Assembly: GCA_025353485.1 (NCBI GenBank)
Contig: JANXQO010000002.1
Location: 1-43,371 of the forward strand
Source of the DNA: Chitinophagales bacterium
Lineage (GTDB): Bacteria; Bacteroidota; Bacteroidia; Chitinophagales; Chitinophagaceae
DNA length: 43,371 nt
Direction: 5' to 3'
Part shown: positions 1-7,458 of the stretch, one piece after another
Numbering within the stretch: position 1 is the first letter of the stretch
Layout: the number at the start of each line of letters is the position of its first letter
Notes under the pieces: generated by a model
What the model was told of the DNA's origin: nothing
Seen by the model: the letters and a program-made list of their open reading frames with translations, nothing else
Database searches by the model: none
Program-made: the position numbers and the translations under genes

Positions 1-823
1 TTAATACCTTTAAAAATATTTTGGCAGCTTCCTCAACAGTATTTCCTCCGTGAATATCTTCAGGGCTTACCGGCCTCTTTCCAAGGTCTTCTGGAGTTAA
101 TATCTTCTCGCCTTTATTCGTGATCACTTTTGCATCACTCGTTAAAGAAATTTCATCATAGCCATCAAGGCTATGAATAATTGTAAAAGTTTTTCCTGTT
201 TGCTGCAATAGATAATTATAAATCCTTGCCATTTCCAAATTAAAAACGCCCACTAACTGGTAATCAGGAATGGCAGGATTTACCATTGGCCCAAGCATAT
301 TAAAAAAAGTACGCACACCTAAATTTTTTCTTATGGGAGCAACAATTTTTAAAGCTGGATGAAAAAGTGGTGCATGCAAAAAACAAATATTTGCTTCTTC
401 AATTTGCTTTTTTAAAACATCCTGATTGTTTGTGAATTTATAACCCAATTGTTCCATCACGTTGCTGGAGCCACTTATGGAAGATGCTCCATAATTACCA
501 TGCTTGGCAACCTTATTACCTGTACCTGCAACAATAAATGAACTAAGCGTAGAAATGTTGAAAGTATTTTTTCCATCACCACCCGTGCCAACAATATCCA
601 GTACCTGGTGGCCAACAAATTTTACTGGGACACAAAGTTCCATTAGTGCATCTCTAAACCCCTGTAGTTCATCAATGGTAATGCTTCGCATAAGAAACAC
701 TGTAGTGAAAGATGCTATTTCACTTTCATTGTACATGCCTTTGGAAATATTTATCAGCACTTCTTTTGCGGAAGCCCTGTCTAAAGTTTTATGTTCGAAT
801 AAAAAAGAAAGAATTTTTTTCAT
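1..823 (-). CDS. trpD: Anthranilate phosphoribosyltransferase TrpD, C-terminus cut by window edge
   Basis: TrpD joins anthranilate to PRPP, the second committed step of tryptophan synthesis, in the cytoplasm. The reading frame opens at an ATG (MKKILSFLFEHKTL) and stays open for 274 codons to base 2 without a stop, so about 55 residues of the usual roughly 330 lie outside the window. The PRPP-binding glycine loop GTGGDGKNTFN lies near residue 80, KHGNYGASS follows, and a late GGNTVEEAAK motif matches the family C-terminal region. It is the third gene of a trpE-trpG-trpD block on this strand. A roughly 210-bp inverted-repeat spacer separates it from trpG, so it may depend on readthrough of that structure. 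The identification is secure; only the end is missing. Confidence 0.95.
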   Translation of the reverse strand, partial: MKKILSFLFEHKTLDRASAKEVLINISKGMYNESEIASFTTVFLMRSITIDELQGFRDALMELCVPVKFVGHQVLDIVGTGGDGKNTFNISTLSSFIVAGTGNKVAKHGNYGASSISGSSNVMEQLGYKFTNNQDVLKKQIEEANICFLHAPLFHPALKIVAPIRKNLGVRTFFNMLGPMVNPAIPDYQLVGVFNLEMARIYNYLLQQTGKTFTIIHSLDGYDEISLTSDAKVITNKGEKILTPEDLGKRPVSPEDIHGGNTVEEAAKIFLKVL

Positions 824-828
824 GTCTT

Positions 829-1039
829 AACTGGGATTTTTAGGATTAATGGGATTTTATAGGATGTGTTATATGATTAGGCTTGTATTTTTTATTCGTA
901 AATAATCTGAACCAAGATTTGGGTAGATTATTATGATTAAATAGATTAAAGATTATTTGGTTCATTGTTTTTTTTTATTCTTATTAATCTTTTTATCTGC
1001 CCAAATCATGGTTCAGACAAACATCCTATAAATCCAGTT
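829..1039. repeat. Nested inverted repeats between trpG and trpD
   Basis: The whole spacer is built from two nested inverted repeats. The inner pair has arms at 906-929 and 995-1017 that begin and end with TCTGAACCA/TGGTTCAGA and continue through ATTTGGG and AGATT. The outer pair is 829-865 against 1023-1039, with complementary AACTGG and ATAGGAT blocks; the longer left arm holds a repeated GGATT motif. The right outer arm ends at the trpG stop codon. No coding sequence is visible inside. It looks like an intergenic MITE- or REP-like element transcribed within the trp operon, where it would fold into a long hairpin. The element type is inferred. Confidence 0.7.
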
Positions 1040-1617
1040 CAGACCAACCAGTTCCTCATAATTTTTTCTCCATCAGGTGTTAATATACTTTCAGGATGAA
1101 ACTGCACACCCTGTACATCAAATGTTTTGTGTTGCAATGCCATGATATAATTATTTTCATCACGGGCTGTTATTTCTAACTCATCAGGAAAATTCTTATC
1201 ACTTACTATCCATGAATGATAACGACCCACTACGATCTCATTTGGCAAATCATAAAACAAATTATTTTTGAGTGCCAGTTGCCTGTTGTCAATTTGTATT
1301 TTTGTTGCAACTCCATGAAATACTGTTGAAAGGTTTATTAACGTTCCTCCAAAAGCTTCTCCTATAGCCTGGTGCCCCAAACACACGCCCAATATGGATT
1401 TGGTGGAAGCATATTCTTTTATCAAGGGCAATAACAATCCTGCTTCGTTGGGGATGCCGGGGCCCGGTGATAAAATTATTTTATCATATTCCTTTACCTT
1501 TTCTAGGGCGATTTGATTATTACGATATACATCAACTTTTTGATGTATGATCTTTTCAACGAGGTGCACAAGGTTGTACGTGAACGAATCGTAATTATCA
1601 AAAATTAATATTTTCAT
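1039..1617 (-). CDS. trpG: Anthranilate synthase component II, glutamine amidotransferase (TrpG/PabA)
   Basis: This subunit hydrolyses glutamine and passes ammonia to TrpE for anthranilate formation; the same family can serve PabB in folate synthesis. The class I amidotransferase triad is visible: Cys79 in GVCLGHQ, and His174 and Glu176 in HPES. The oxyanion strand SPGPG lies near residue 50. I start it at the ATG giving MKILIFDNYDSFTYN, the usual family start at 192 residues. An in-frame TTG 21 bases upstream would add MGGLENT, but that stretch is a palindromic repeat copy. The sequence GGAGG and GGAG just upstream of the ATG, part of that repeat, is the likely ribosome-binding site. It lies between trpE and trpD. 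Confidence 0.95.
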   Translation of the reverse strand: MKILIFDNYDSFTYNLVHLVEKIIHQKVDVYRNNQIALEKVKEYDKIILSPGPGIPNEAGLLLPLIKEYASTKSILGVCLGHQAIGEAFGGTLINLSTVFHGVATKIQIDNRQLALKNNLFYDLPNEIVVGRYHSWIVSDKNFPDELEITARDENNYIMALQHKTFDVQGVQFHPESILTPDGEKIMRNWLV

Positions 1618-1622
1618 TGTAT

Positions 1623-1650
1623 TCTCCAAACCTCCCAAAAGGGAGGCTTT
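1623..1650 (-). repeat. Diverged 33-bp-family palindrome upstream of trpG
   Basis: On the minus strand this reads GCCTCCC, a short loop, GGGAGG, then TTTGGAG. The layout is that of the in-gene copies but with shorter arms. It lies just ahead of the trpG ATG and is open in the trpG frame (ASLLGGLENT, parallel to ASPTGGGLEGA elsewhere). Its G-rich tail is positioned as the trpG Shine-Dalgarno sequence. Confidence 0.65.
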
Positions 1651-1743
1651 ATTGTTTTAAATATTTTAAACTATTAAATGCATTTTGCAATATTATTCAA
1701 AACCTGATTCATAATATAAGTTCAATTTTGTATAACCTTTAAA

Positions 1744-1773
1744 GTCTCCTTTTTAGGGAGATTTAGAGGGTTT
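1744..1773 (+). repeat. 33-bp-family palindrome in antisense at the trpE 3' end
   Basis: On the plus strand it reads GTCTCC, a T-rich loop, GGGAG, then ATTTAGAGGG, the layout of the family. It is antisense to trpE. Read along trpE, its tail gives ACC CTC TAA, so the last two residues and the stop codon of TrpE come from the repeat. Confidence 0.6.
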
Positions 1774-3196
1774 CTGCCAACTCAATCGCTTTTTTTAAAG
1801 CATTTAATTTATTATTCACTTCCTGTAATTCACTCTCCGGTTTTGATACTGCAACTATCCCTGCACCAGCCTGGTAAGTCAACGTATTGTCCTTGCTCAA
1901 AAAAGTTCTTATCATTATTGCATGGTTGCAGCTTCCATCAAAACCTATAAAACCAATACAGCCACCATAATAACTTCTAGGTGAATTTTCAAACTCATTT
2001 ATCAGCTGCATTGCTTTATATTTTGGCGCACCACTTAATGTACCCGCAGGAAATGTTACCGCTAACAGGTCAAATGGATTGGTGTCTTTTCTAACAACAC
2101 CCTGTACTTCGCTAACCAAATGAATTACGTGAGAGTAATATTGTATCCGTGAAAACTCAGTGACAGTAACGTTATCACACATCCTGCTTAAGTCATTTCT
2201 TGCAAGATCAACCAACATTACATGCTCCGCATTTTCTTTTTTATCTGTTAACAAACTTGCAGCTAATTGCTTATCAACTTCATCATCTCCTGTTCTTTTA
2301 AAAGTTCCCGCAATGGGATGTACAGTGGCTTTATTATTTTCAATTATCAATTGGCTCTCAGGGCTGCTGCCAATTAATTTATAATCACCATAATCAAAAT
2401 AAAAAAGATAGGGGCTTGGGTTAATACTTCGCAATGCACGATAGACATTAAATTCATCTCCTGTGAATGATTGTTTAAATTGCCTGCTTACCACGATCTG
2501 GAAAACATCTCCGCGATGGCAACTGGCAATTCCTTTTTCCACCATCTCAATATATTCCTCATTGGTAATTGAAGAAGTCTCACCTCCTTTTACATTAAAA
2601 GGGTATGCGGGAACATCTTTACTTTTTATGAGGCTTTCAACAAGATCACTTTCACTTACAATATTATTTATATGATTTTCGCAAATGAATAATTCATCTT
2701 TAAAATGATTAATTGCAATAACGTATTGGTACAAGCGATAACGCATTAAAGGAATAGCCCCCTCTAAATCTCCCTCCATAGGGGAGACTTTCGAAGCGCT
2801 TAAATTAATCGTATCAAAAAACTGAACTGCATCATATGTTGTATACCCGAATAATCCCTGCGCAATATTCACCGGCTTTTTTGCAACTTCTTTTATTTCG
2901 AATCGCTGCATAAAATTCCAAAGATGAGTGGTGATATTATTTGTCTTATCAATTTTTATTCTTTCAGGATTTCTTCCCGGTAATTTAAATTCGATCTCCT
3001 GTGGGTTGGTTATCTCAATTCCCGCAATGGCATTTATACCTATAAAAGAATAGCTGTTTTCGCCTGCATGAAAATCGGTGCTTTCCAATAAAATTGTATC
3101 TCTGAATCTATCTCTCAGCCTGAGATATATGCCCACCGGTGTGTATACATCAGCTAAAAGTTTTTTAAAAGAGGTATTAATTTCTATCTTCTTCAT
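1763..3196 (-). CDS. trpE: Anthranilate synthase component I (TrpE)
   Basis: TrpE makes anthranilate from chorismate using ammonia from TrpG, the first committed and feedback-inhibited step of tryptophan synthesis. The N-terminal motif LLES near residue 36 is the conserved tryptophan-binding site of the family. The chorismate-binding half carries HPIAGTFKRTG, the DLARNDL segment and FPAGTLSGAPK. The length of 477 is normal. Residues 137-147 (VSPMEGDLEGA) are encoded by a palindromic repeat inserted between NLSAS and IPLMRYRLYQY, in a linker that is variable in the family. The C-terminus ends within another repeat copy. It is preceded by a tryptophan leader peptide and attenuator, so expression should fall when charged tRNA-Trp is plentiful. 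Confidence 0.97.
   Translation of the reverse strand: MKKIEINTSFKKLLADVYTPVGIYLRLRDRFRDTILLESTDFHAGENSYSFIGINAIAGIEITNPQEIEFKLPGRNPERIKIDKTNNITTHLWNFMQRFEIKEVAKKPVNIAQGLFGYTTYDAVQFFDTINLSASKVSPMEGDLEGAIPLMRYRLYQYVIAINHFKDELFICENHINNIVSESDLVESLIKSKDVPAYPFNVKGGETSSITNEEYIEMVEKGIASCHRGDVFQIVVSRQFKQSFTGDEFNVYRALRSINPSPYLFYFDYGDYKLIGSSPESQLIIENNKATVHPIAGTFKRTGDDEVDKQLAASLLTDKKENAEHVMLVDLARNDLSRMCDNVTVTEFSRIQYYSHVIHLVSEVQGVVRKDTNPFDLLAVTFPAGTLSGAPKYKAMQLINEFENSPRSYYGGCIGFIGFDGSCNHAIMIRTFLSKDNTLTYQAGAGIVAVSKPESELQEVNNKLNALKKAIELAETL
2756..2788 (-). repeat. 33-bp palindromic element inserted in frame in trpE
   Basis: On the coding strand it starts GTCTCCCC, has a complementary GGAGGGAG arm and ends TTTAGAGGGGGCT. 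It is 33 bases long and encodes VSPMEGDLEGA in the same frame and orientation as the copies in the alpha-2-macroglobulin and uvrA genes. Confidence 0.8.
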
Positions 3197-3201
3197 TTAA
3201 T

Positions 3202-3290
3202 AAAATTAAAAAACCCGACAATTTGTGTCGGGCTGAATTATTTGTAACAAATAAATATAACATAGCGACACAATCAAAAAATTGATTGCC
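3202..3290 (-). promoter_or_regulatory. trp operon attenuator (transcription attenuation leader)
   Basis: Four pairing segments can be read on the minus strand. Segment 1 (CAATCAA, 3282-3288) directly follows the three Trp codons of the leader ORF and pairs with TTGATTG (3271-3277). Segment 2 also contains TTGTGTCG (3266-3273), an exact complement of CGACACAA (3223-3230). That third segment is the 5' part of the terminator hairpin CCCGACA/TGTCGGG (3214-3232), which is followed by TTTTTT. This is the classical arrangement: a ribosome stalled at Trp codons frees segment 2 to form the 2:3 antiterminator; otherwise 1:2 and the 3:4 terminator form. It lies immediately ahead of trpE. Confidence 0.9.
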
Positions 3291-3324
3291 ACCACCAGCT
3301 GTTATTATTTGTGATAAGTATCAT
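3274..3324 (-). CDS. trpL: trp operon leader peptide
   Basis: A 16-codon ORF, MILITNNNSWWWQSIF then TGA, with three consecutive TGG codons. It sits ahead of the attenuator hairpins and its stop codon lies inside segment 2, the correct geometry for a tryptophan-sensing leader peptide. Its role is to let ribosome stalling report tRNA-Trp charging. A weak promoter-like TATTTG (3333-3338) lies just upstream, which would leave a very short 5' leader; the true start of transcription is not evident. Confidence 0.88.
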   Translation of the reverse strand: MILITNNNSWWWQSIF

Positions 3325-3443
3325 TTGCACTGCAAATATGCGTGACAATTTTTATTTAGACAAATTTCTTTTAAAATTCAGCTGGAAAATCTTATTTGAT
3401 AAGTGCAACTTTTGGCATAATATTTCGCTCTATGATATGAGTT

Positions 3444-3845
3444 ATGCAATTGAAAAAAATTTTATTGGTGCCAATTGTTTTTATTTCAGTTATGGCAAAG
3501 GCACAAAAAATTGATAACATCTTTGTTAATCTTTATACGGATAGCCTTAAAAAAGGAACTTATAATTATATAAATGTGGATGGCCAGTTATCAAATGGAA
3601 AGTATATGCCGTTAGACAGTACCCACATTATTTTTTGGGCCAGTGATGGCAAATTTTATGGCAATAGTTTATGGATTGATAAAGATTTTAGAAATGAAAA
3701 GGTTTATATAAAAGCTATTTTAAAAGGAAACCCTGAAATAAGTAAAGAGTTTACAATTTACATTAAGCAAAAGCCTGATGATGAAAAATTAAAAACTTCA
3801 GAAGAAATTTTGAAGGAAAATAAATCGAAGAAGAAGAAAAATTAA
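3444..3845 (+). CDS. Small secreted protein of unknown function
   Basis: A 133-residue protein with a clear N-terminal signal peptide (MQLKKILLVPIVFISVMAKAQ, cleavage after KAQ). The mature part looks beta-rich (YINVDGQLSNGKYMPLD, IIFWASDGKFYGN, VYIKAILKGNPEIS) and could form one Ig-like domain. It ends in a strongly basic tail (KENKSKKKKN). I recognise no family. It stands alone between the trp operon, which diverges from it, and the convergent transaldolase gene, with which it shares a terminator hairpin. It is probably periplasmic or surface exposed. Confidence 0.75.
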   Translation: MQLKKILLVPIVFISVMAKAQKIDNIFVNLYTDSLKKGTYNYINVDGQLSNGKYMPLDSTHIIFWASDGKFYGNSLWIDKDFRNEKVYIKAILKGNPEISKEFTIYIKQKPDDEKLKTSEEILKENKSKKKKN

Positions 3846-3872
3846 AAAATTAACCACAAGAGCAAAAGTAAA

Positions 3873-3907
3873 AAAGTGTCAGACAACTTGTAGTTGTCAG
3901 ACACTTT
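3873..3907. terminator. Bidirectional terminator shared with the transaldolase 3' end
   Basis: An inverted repeat with arms AAGTGTCAGACAAC and GTTGTCAGACACTT, a five-base loop and one A-A mismatch, flanked by A-runs on the left and T-runs on the right, so it can terminate both strands. The last codons and stop of the transaldolase gene lie inside it. Its GTGTCA...AGACAC ends recur in the hairpin after aspS. Confidence 0.75.
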
Positions 3908-4550
3908 TTTTTGCGTCCTCTAAAAACTTAGCCAGGCCAATATCAGTTAAAGGATGTTTTAATAATCCTAAAATAAATTCCAATGGAGATGTAACCACAT
4001 CAGCGCCTGCTTCGGCACACTTGATTATGTGATTTGGAGACCGGATAGATGCCGCTAAAATTTGTGATTTATATCCCTGTACCTTGAAGATGTGTGCAAG
4101 CTGTACAATTAATTCCATGCCATCCCAACCACTGTCATCAATTCTTCCTATAAATGGCGAAATGTAGACTGCACCTGCTTTTGCAGCTAAGATAGCCTGC
4201 CCGGCAGAAAATACCAATGTACAGTTTACTCTAATGCCATTATCAGTAAGCCATTTAATTGCTTTTACTCCATCTTTTATCATAGGCACTTTTACAACAA
4301 TATTTTTGTGGATGGCAGCCAGTTTTTTCCCTTCCTCAATGATCTTATCAAACTCTGTAGAAATAACTTCAGCGCTTATATCGCCATTCACCATTTCGCA
4401 AATGGTTTTGTAATGATTATTCACAGCTTCCTGCCCTTTAATACCTTCCTTAGCCATAAGCGATGGATTGGTTGTTACCCCATCAAGAATACCCAAATCG
4501 TTAGCCTCTTTTATTTGATCAAGATTGGCTGTGTCTATAAAAAATTTCAT
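3897..4550 (-). CDS. tal: Transaldolase, short TalC/FSA-type family
   Basis: This is a compact 217-residue (beta-alpha)8 barrel that transfers dihydroxyacetone units in the pentose phosphate pathway. The N-terminus MKFFIDTANLDQIKEA and the TTNPSL motif are family signatures, and the Schiff-base lysine is Lys87 in VVKVPM. The family includes both transaldolases and fructose-6-phosphate aldolases. Here the acid-base position is Glu61 (SAEVIS), where E. coli FSA has Gln59, and Phe133 (ISPFIGRID) replaces the FSA tyrosine. Both residues point to transaldolase rather than aldolase activity. The 3' end overlaps a bidirectional terminator. The SRP RNA gene is the upstream neighbour on the same strand. 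Confidence 0.93.
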   Translation of the reverse strand: MKFFIDTANLDQIKEANDLGILDGVTTNPSLMAKEGIKGQEAVNNHYKTICEMVNGDISAEVISTEFDKIIEEGKKLAAIHKNIVVKVPMIKDGVKAIKWLTDNGIRVNCTLVFSAGQAILAAKAGAVYISPFIGRIDDSGWDGMELIVQLAHIFKVQGYKSQILAASIRSPNHIIKCAEAGADVVTSPLEFILGLLKHPLTDIGLAKFLEDAKKSV

Positions 4551-4633
4551 GATTGTTTACAATTTATTGATTGCGTAAAAGTAAAACAAATAATGCGAAT
4601 GAGTTTTTGGCAACCGGGAATTATGGGCATAAA

Positions 4634-4732
4634 AAATGGCAAGTTACTTATATCGCACCGCTCAACCGTTTACCCTTGCTATCTTCCGATCCTGGGGGAG
4701 TTCAACAGGAGCTGGCCGTATAAGGCTTGCCG
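4634..4732 (-). ncRNA. ffs: Signal recognition particle RNA, small bacterial (4.5S) type
   Basis: On the minus strand the roughly 95-base transcript opens with GGCAAG and closes with CTTGCC, and the adjacent CTTATA and TATAAG blocks also pair, giving the long SRP RNA rod. The apical part CCCCCAGGATCGGAAG then ATAGCAAGGG contains the GGAA tetraloop (complement at 4684-4687) and the AGCA internal loop that bind Ffh. A run of T follows (4637-4631). A perfect TATCTTTG promoter box lies just upstream. It works with Ffh to target membrane proteins. Exact ends are estimated. Confidence 0.88.
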
Positions 4733-4735
4733 CTG

Positions 4736-4743
4736 CAAAGATA
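4736..4743 (-). promoter_or_regulatory. -7 promoter box for the SRP RNA
   Basis: TATCTTTG on the minus strand matches the Bacteroidota -7 consensus TAnnTTTG exactly. It is 4-5 bases from the expected RNA 5' end. No convincing -33 TTG is seen. Confidence 0.65.
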
Positions 4744-4750
4744 AGAAAAA

Positions 4751-4793
4751 AGCCTCACCACCTATCCGCCTCTTCAAAAGAGAGGAGGCACCA
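4751..4793 (-). repeat. Solo palindromic element upstream of ffs
   Basis: It contains the near-palindrome GCCTCTTCAAAAGAGAGG with a GGTGAGGCT tail when read on the minus strand. The arrangement (CCTCTCTTTTGAAGAGG, then a G-rich tail ending GTGAGG) matches one half of the 120-bp element in aspS. It lies between the plug gene stop and the ffs promoter. Confidence 0.55.
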
Positions 4794-4796
4794 CAT

Positions 4797-6158
4797 TTAA
4801 TATCCAAATCCCGGTTTGTCAGTTCTCGAATCTATGGTGGCCGCACCAATAAGCTGATCTGACCTATCATTGAAAGATTTATAATACACCAGGATGGTAT
4901 AAGTATTCTCGGCTTCAAAATAATTTCCATCCATTTCCTGCCGGTTGGTAAAATTATTTTTATCAGCAACAATGTAAGTATAATTATAATATCCCTGTTT
5001 TAAAAAGAGATGCGTTTCGTATACTCCTTTGGCAGAATTAAATTGCATTTTAGTGCTATCAGTAAAAGCATAATTGGTTAATTGCCCAAACAGGTAAATA
5101 TCTTTACCCGGATAAGCAGAACTGTCAGGTGGTAAAAAAGTAAAATGGACAGTTGCATAATCGCTTTGCCAAAAAGGATTGATACTTTGCGTTGTCTCAA
5201 CAGTATACATTCCGTTTATATCACGGTAATAGATATACCGTTCTGTTGATCTTTCATGATCTGTTCTTACAAAAATATCTGTTGAATTCTTTTTATAATC
5301 TGCTGTCTTTACCCTGTCAGTCTGCAAATGGAAATCCCGCAGATCAAGCCAGCGCCATTCTTTACCTGCCGGAAAGATCAAATTATTCTCTGTATTATAT
5401 TCCAGAGAATTTCCCCGAACAAAAGTGGGAGCAATATTAGTAACAACATTATCCCAGCGGTTATTTTGCAACACCACAACTTTTATCTGTTGCGCTGCAC
5501 TAAAAGTATTTAAGCCATTAATATTGACATTGAATTCAAGCCTTTGGTGTGTACGAAAATATTGCGGCGAAAAGGGCTGCGTAATTCTTGCTGCAATTGT
5601 TGATTTATTATCAACTACCAAAAACCTTTTTGTGAATGCCACTTTTGAAGTATCACCATCTAAAAAAACTTTCACTAAATAATTCCCTGATCTTATTGGA
5701 TAAGAATTTTTGTCGGGAAGTATTGCCTGGTAGTGTGTGTATTTTGTAAAAGCGATTGATGAAAACCTGTAATTATTTATCCGCATTTGCGTAAAACCCT
5801 TCAGGTAATCAAACTGGCTAAGGTTAACGGGTGTCCAGTCTTTATCACAAAGTTGAAATGTATAATAATAATATTTTACGTCACCCTGTATATCATCAAA
5901 ATGTAATTCAACCTGGTCGTTAGTATTTAAATTAATAATAGGGAGCGATAACTGGTTGCCATAATTATACAGGCGAACTGTTTTGATATTGCTTTTATAA
6001 ATGCTGTCAGCAACCTGTGCAGACGCACAAAAATTAATTATAAAAAAAATATTCAGCAAAAGATATTTTAATAAGCCGTTGGTCAGGAGACCAGCGGCGG
6101 TGGTCTGCTGTGGGTGGGGTTCCACCGCCCGCTTTATAATACGCCTATCAGTGTACAT
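4797..6158 (-). CDS. Type IX secretion system plug protein (DUF5103 family)
   Basis: The mature sequence (VADSIYKSNIKTVRLYNYG, FQLCDKDWTPVNLSQFDYL, YPIRSGNYLVKVFLDGD, ITQPFSPQYFRTHQ) matches the DUF5103 family, known from structural work as the plug of the SprA translocon. It would seal the periplasmic side of the T9SS outer-membrane channel. A hydrophobic signal segment (YLLLNIFFIINFCASAQ) is followed by a cleavage site. The ATG used here adds about 36 residues before the signal core (RRIIKRAVEPHPQQTTAAG); these come from a palindromic repeat, so the start is uncertain. An internal TTG (LNIFFIINF) would give a shorter but more normal signal peptide. Only 50 bases separate it from the divergent permease gene. 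Confidence 0.88.
   Translation of the reverse strand: MYTDRRIIKRAVEPHPQQTTAAGLLTNGLLKYLLLNIFFIINFCASAQVADSIYKSNIKTVRLYNYGNQLSLPIINLNTNDQVELHFDDIQGDVKYYYYTFQLCDKDWTPVNLSQFDYLKGFTQMRINNYRFSSIAFTKYTHYQAILPDKNSYPIRSGNYLVKVFLDGDTSKVAFTKRFLVVDNKSTIAARITQPFSPQYFRTHQRLEFNVNINGLNTFSAAQQIKVVVLQNNRWDNVVTNIAPTFVRGNSLEYNTENNLIFPAGKEWRWLDLRDFHLQTDRVKTADYKKNSTDIFVRTDHERSTERYIYYRDINGMYTVETTQSINPFWQSDYATVHFTFLPPDSSAYPGKDIYLFGQLTNYAFTDSTKMQFNSAKGVYETHLFLKQGYYNYTYIVADKNNFTNRQEMDGNYFEAENTYTILVYYKSFNDRSDQLIGAATIDSRTDKPGFGY
6074..6132 (-). repeat. Two-hairpin palindromic element at the plug gene 5' end
   Basis: It contains a TGGTC/GACCA hairpin (loop AGGA) and a CGGTGG/CCACCG hairpin flanked by GC-rich arms. GC content is far above the surroundings. 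Read in the plug frame it gives AVEPHPQQTTAAGLLTNG, unlike a signal peptide N-region, so the element probably inserted at the gene start. Confidence 0.65.
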
Positions 6159-6208
6159 CTAAAATGATTTAAAAAAATTAGTTTTACAAGATACCAAAAG
6201 TATGCCGT

Positions 6209-7444
6209 TTGAATGTTTCATCTTTTATAGCAAAACGAATTGCGTTTAACAGGCAAAAAACATTTTCACGCTTTATTATCGGGCTTGCTGTTACTGCAAC
6301 AATGATAAGCGTAGCGGTGATGATAGTTGCACTGAGCTTTGTTAACGGTTTCCAAAATGTTATCAGCAATAAAGTTTTTAGCTTTTGGGGGCATATTCGT
6401 GTGCAGCAAAATGTGGTAACCAAATCAAACATGGCAGAAGAATACCCGATTGAAAAAAATGATACTATCGAAAGTTTTATCAGCCATCTTCAGCAGGTAA
6501 AAAGTGTTGAGCGCTATGCCACCAAATCGTCTATCATAAAATTTAAAGACGAAATTGAAAGTGTTTTACTAAAAGGAATTGATAACAGTTTTGATTTTAG
6601 CAGGATAAATGATTTTTTAGTGAAGGGTAAATGGCTTTCATTTAAAGACAGTGGTTACAGCAAGGAAATAAATATTTCAGCCTATACGGCCAACCAATTA
6701 CAGGTAAATGTAAATGACAGTGTAGATATTTTTTTTATACAAAGTGATGGAAGTAAACGGGCAAGAAGATTGATGATCGCGGGAATTTTTAAAACCGGCA
6801 TTGATGAATACGATCATAACTTTTGTTTGGGCGATCTTAAACTGATACAACGGTTAAATGACTGGAACCCGGATGAAATTGGAGGCTATGAAATATTTTT
6901 AAAAGATTATAAACAAACAGATTCAGTAAATAATTTACTGTATGCTTCTGAGGCTTTGCCGGATAGGTGGTACAGCAAAACCATTAAAGAAATTTATCCA
7001 AATATTTTTGACTGGCTTGAGCTTCAGGGAAGAATTAAAAGCATCCTTCTTTCCATTATGATGATAGTTGCCGTTGTAAATTTAATTACCTGTTTAATTA
7101 TCCTTGTGTTGGAAAGAACCCGGATGACGGGAGTTTTAAAAGCCATTGGCGCTACGGACTGGAGCATACAAAAAATATTTTTATACAATACAACTTTTAT
7201 TGCAATAACAGGAATTATTGCAGGCACATTACTTGGTTTGGCAATTTGTTATTTGCAGGAGAAAACAGGTTTTATAAAACTTAATGAGGAAGCTTATTAC
7301 ATGAACGTAGCGCATGCTGATGTAGTGTGGTGGCAGGTTGCTGCAGTTGATGCAGCAACATTAATTGTAAGCTTTATATTGCTTATCATTCCTACTATTC
7401 TTGTAAAAAAAATAAATCCTGTTAAAGCGATTGAGTTCAGGTGA
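6209..7444 (+). CDS. LolE/LolC-type ABC transporter permease (FtsX family)
   Basis: The 411-residue protein has the FtsX/LolE layout: one N-terminal transmembrane helix (about 22-45, [19 protein letters not shown]), a large periplasmic domain, then three helices (about 272-295, 328-350 and 376-400). [18 protein letters not shown] after the first helix is typical of lipoprotein-releasing permeases. It probably acts with an unlinked LolD-like ATPase to release outer-membrane lipoproteins. The start is a TTG giving [13 protein letters not shown], which matches the usual family N-terminus; nearby ATGs are out of frame. The following lipoprotein gene overlaps or abuts its stop. Substrate is inferred from the family. 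Confidence 0.87.
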   Translation: MNVSSFIAKRIAFNRQKTFSRFIIGLAVTATMISVAVMIVALSFVNGFQNVISNKVFSFWGHIRVQQNVVTKSNMAEEYPIEKNDTIESFISHLQQVKSVERYATKSSIIKFKDEIESVLLKGIDNSFDFSRINDFLVKGKWLSFKDSGYSKEINISAYTANQLQVNVNDSVDIFFIQSDGSKRARRLMIAGIFKTGIDEYDHNFCLGDLKLIQRLNDWNPDEIGGYEIFLKDYKQTDSVNNLLYASEALPDRWYSKTIKEIYPNIFDWLELQGRIKSILLSIMMIVAVVNLITCLIILVLERTRMTGVLKAIGATDWSIQKIFLYNTTFIAITGIIAGTLLGLAICYLQEKTGFIKLNEEAYYMNVAHADVVWWQVAAVDAATLIVSFILLIIPTILVKKINPVKAIEFR

Positions 7445-7458
7445 TTAACATGTTGAAC

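Noticed and set aside
1618-1638. TTG start extending TrpG by seven residues (MGGLENT)
   Set aside because: The extension is encoded by a palindromic repeat and the family starts at MKILIFDNYDSFTYN, which has a ribosome-binding site.
4308-4862. A 184-codon plus-strand ORF across the transaldolase 5' end and ffs
   Set aside because: It overlaps a well-supported gene and an RNA gene in antisense, its product resembles no protein, and its composition is that of a shadow frame.
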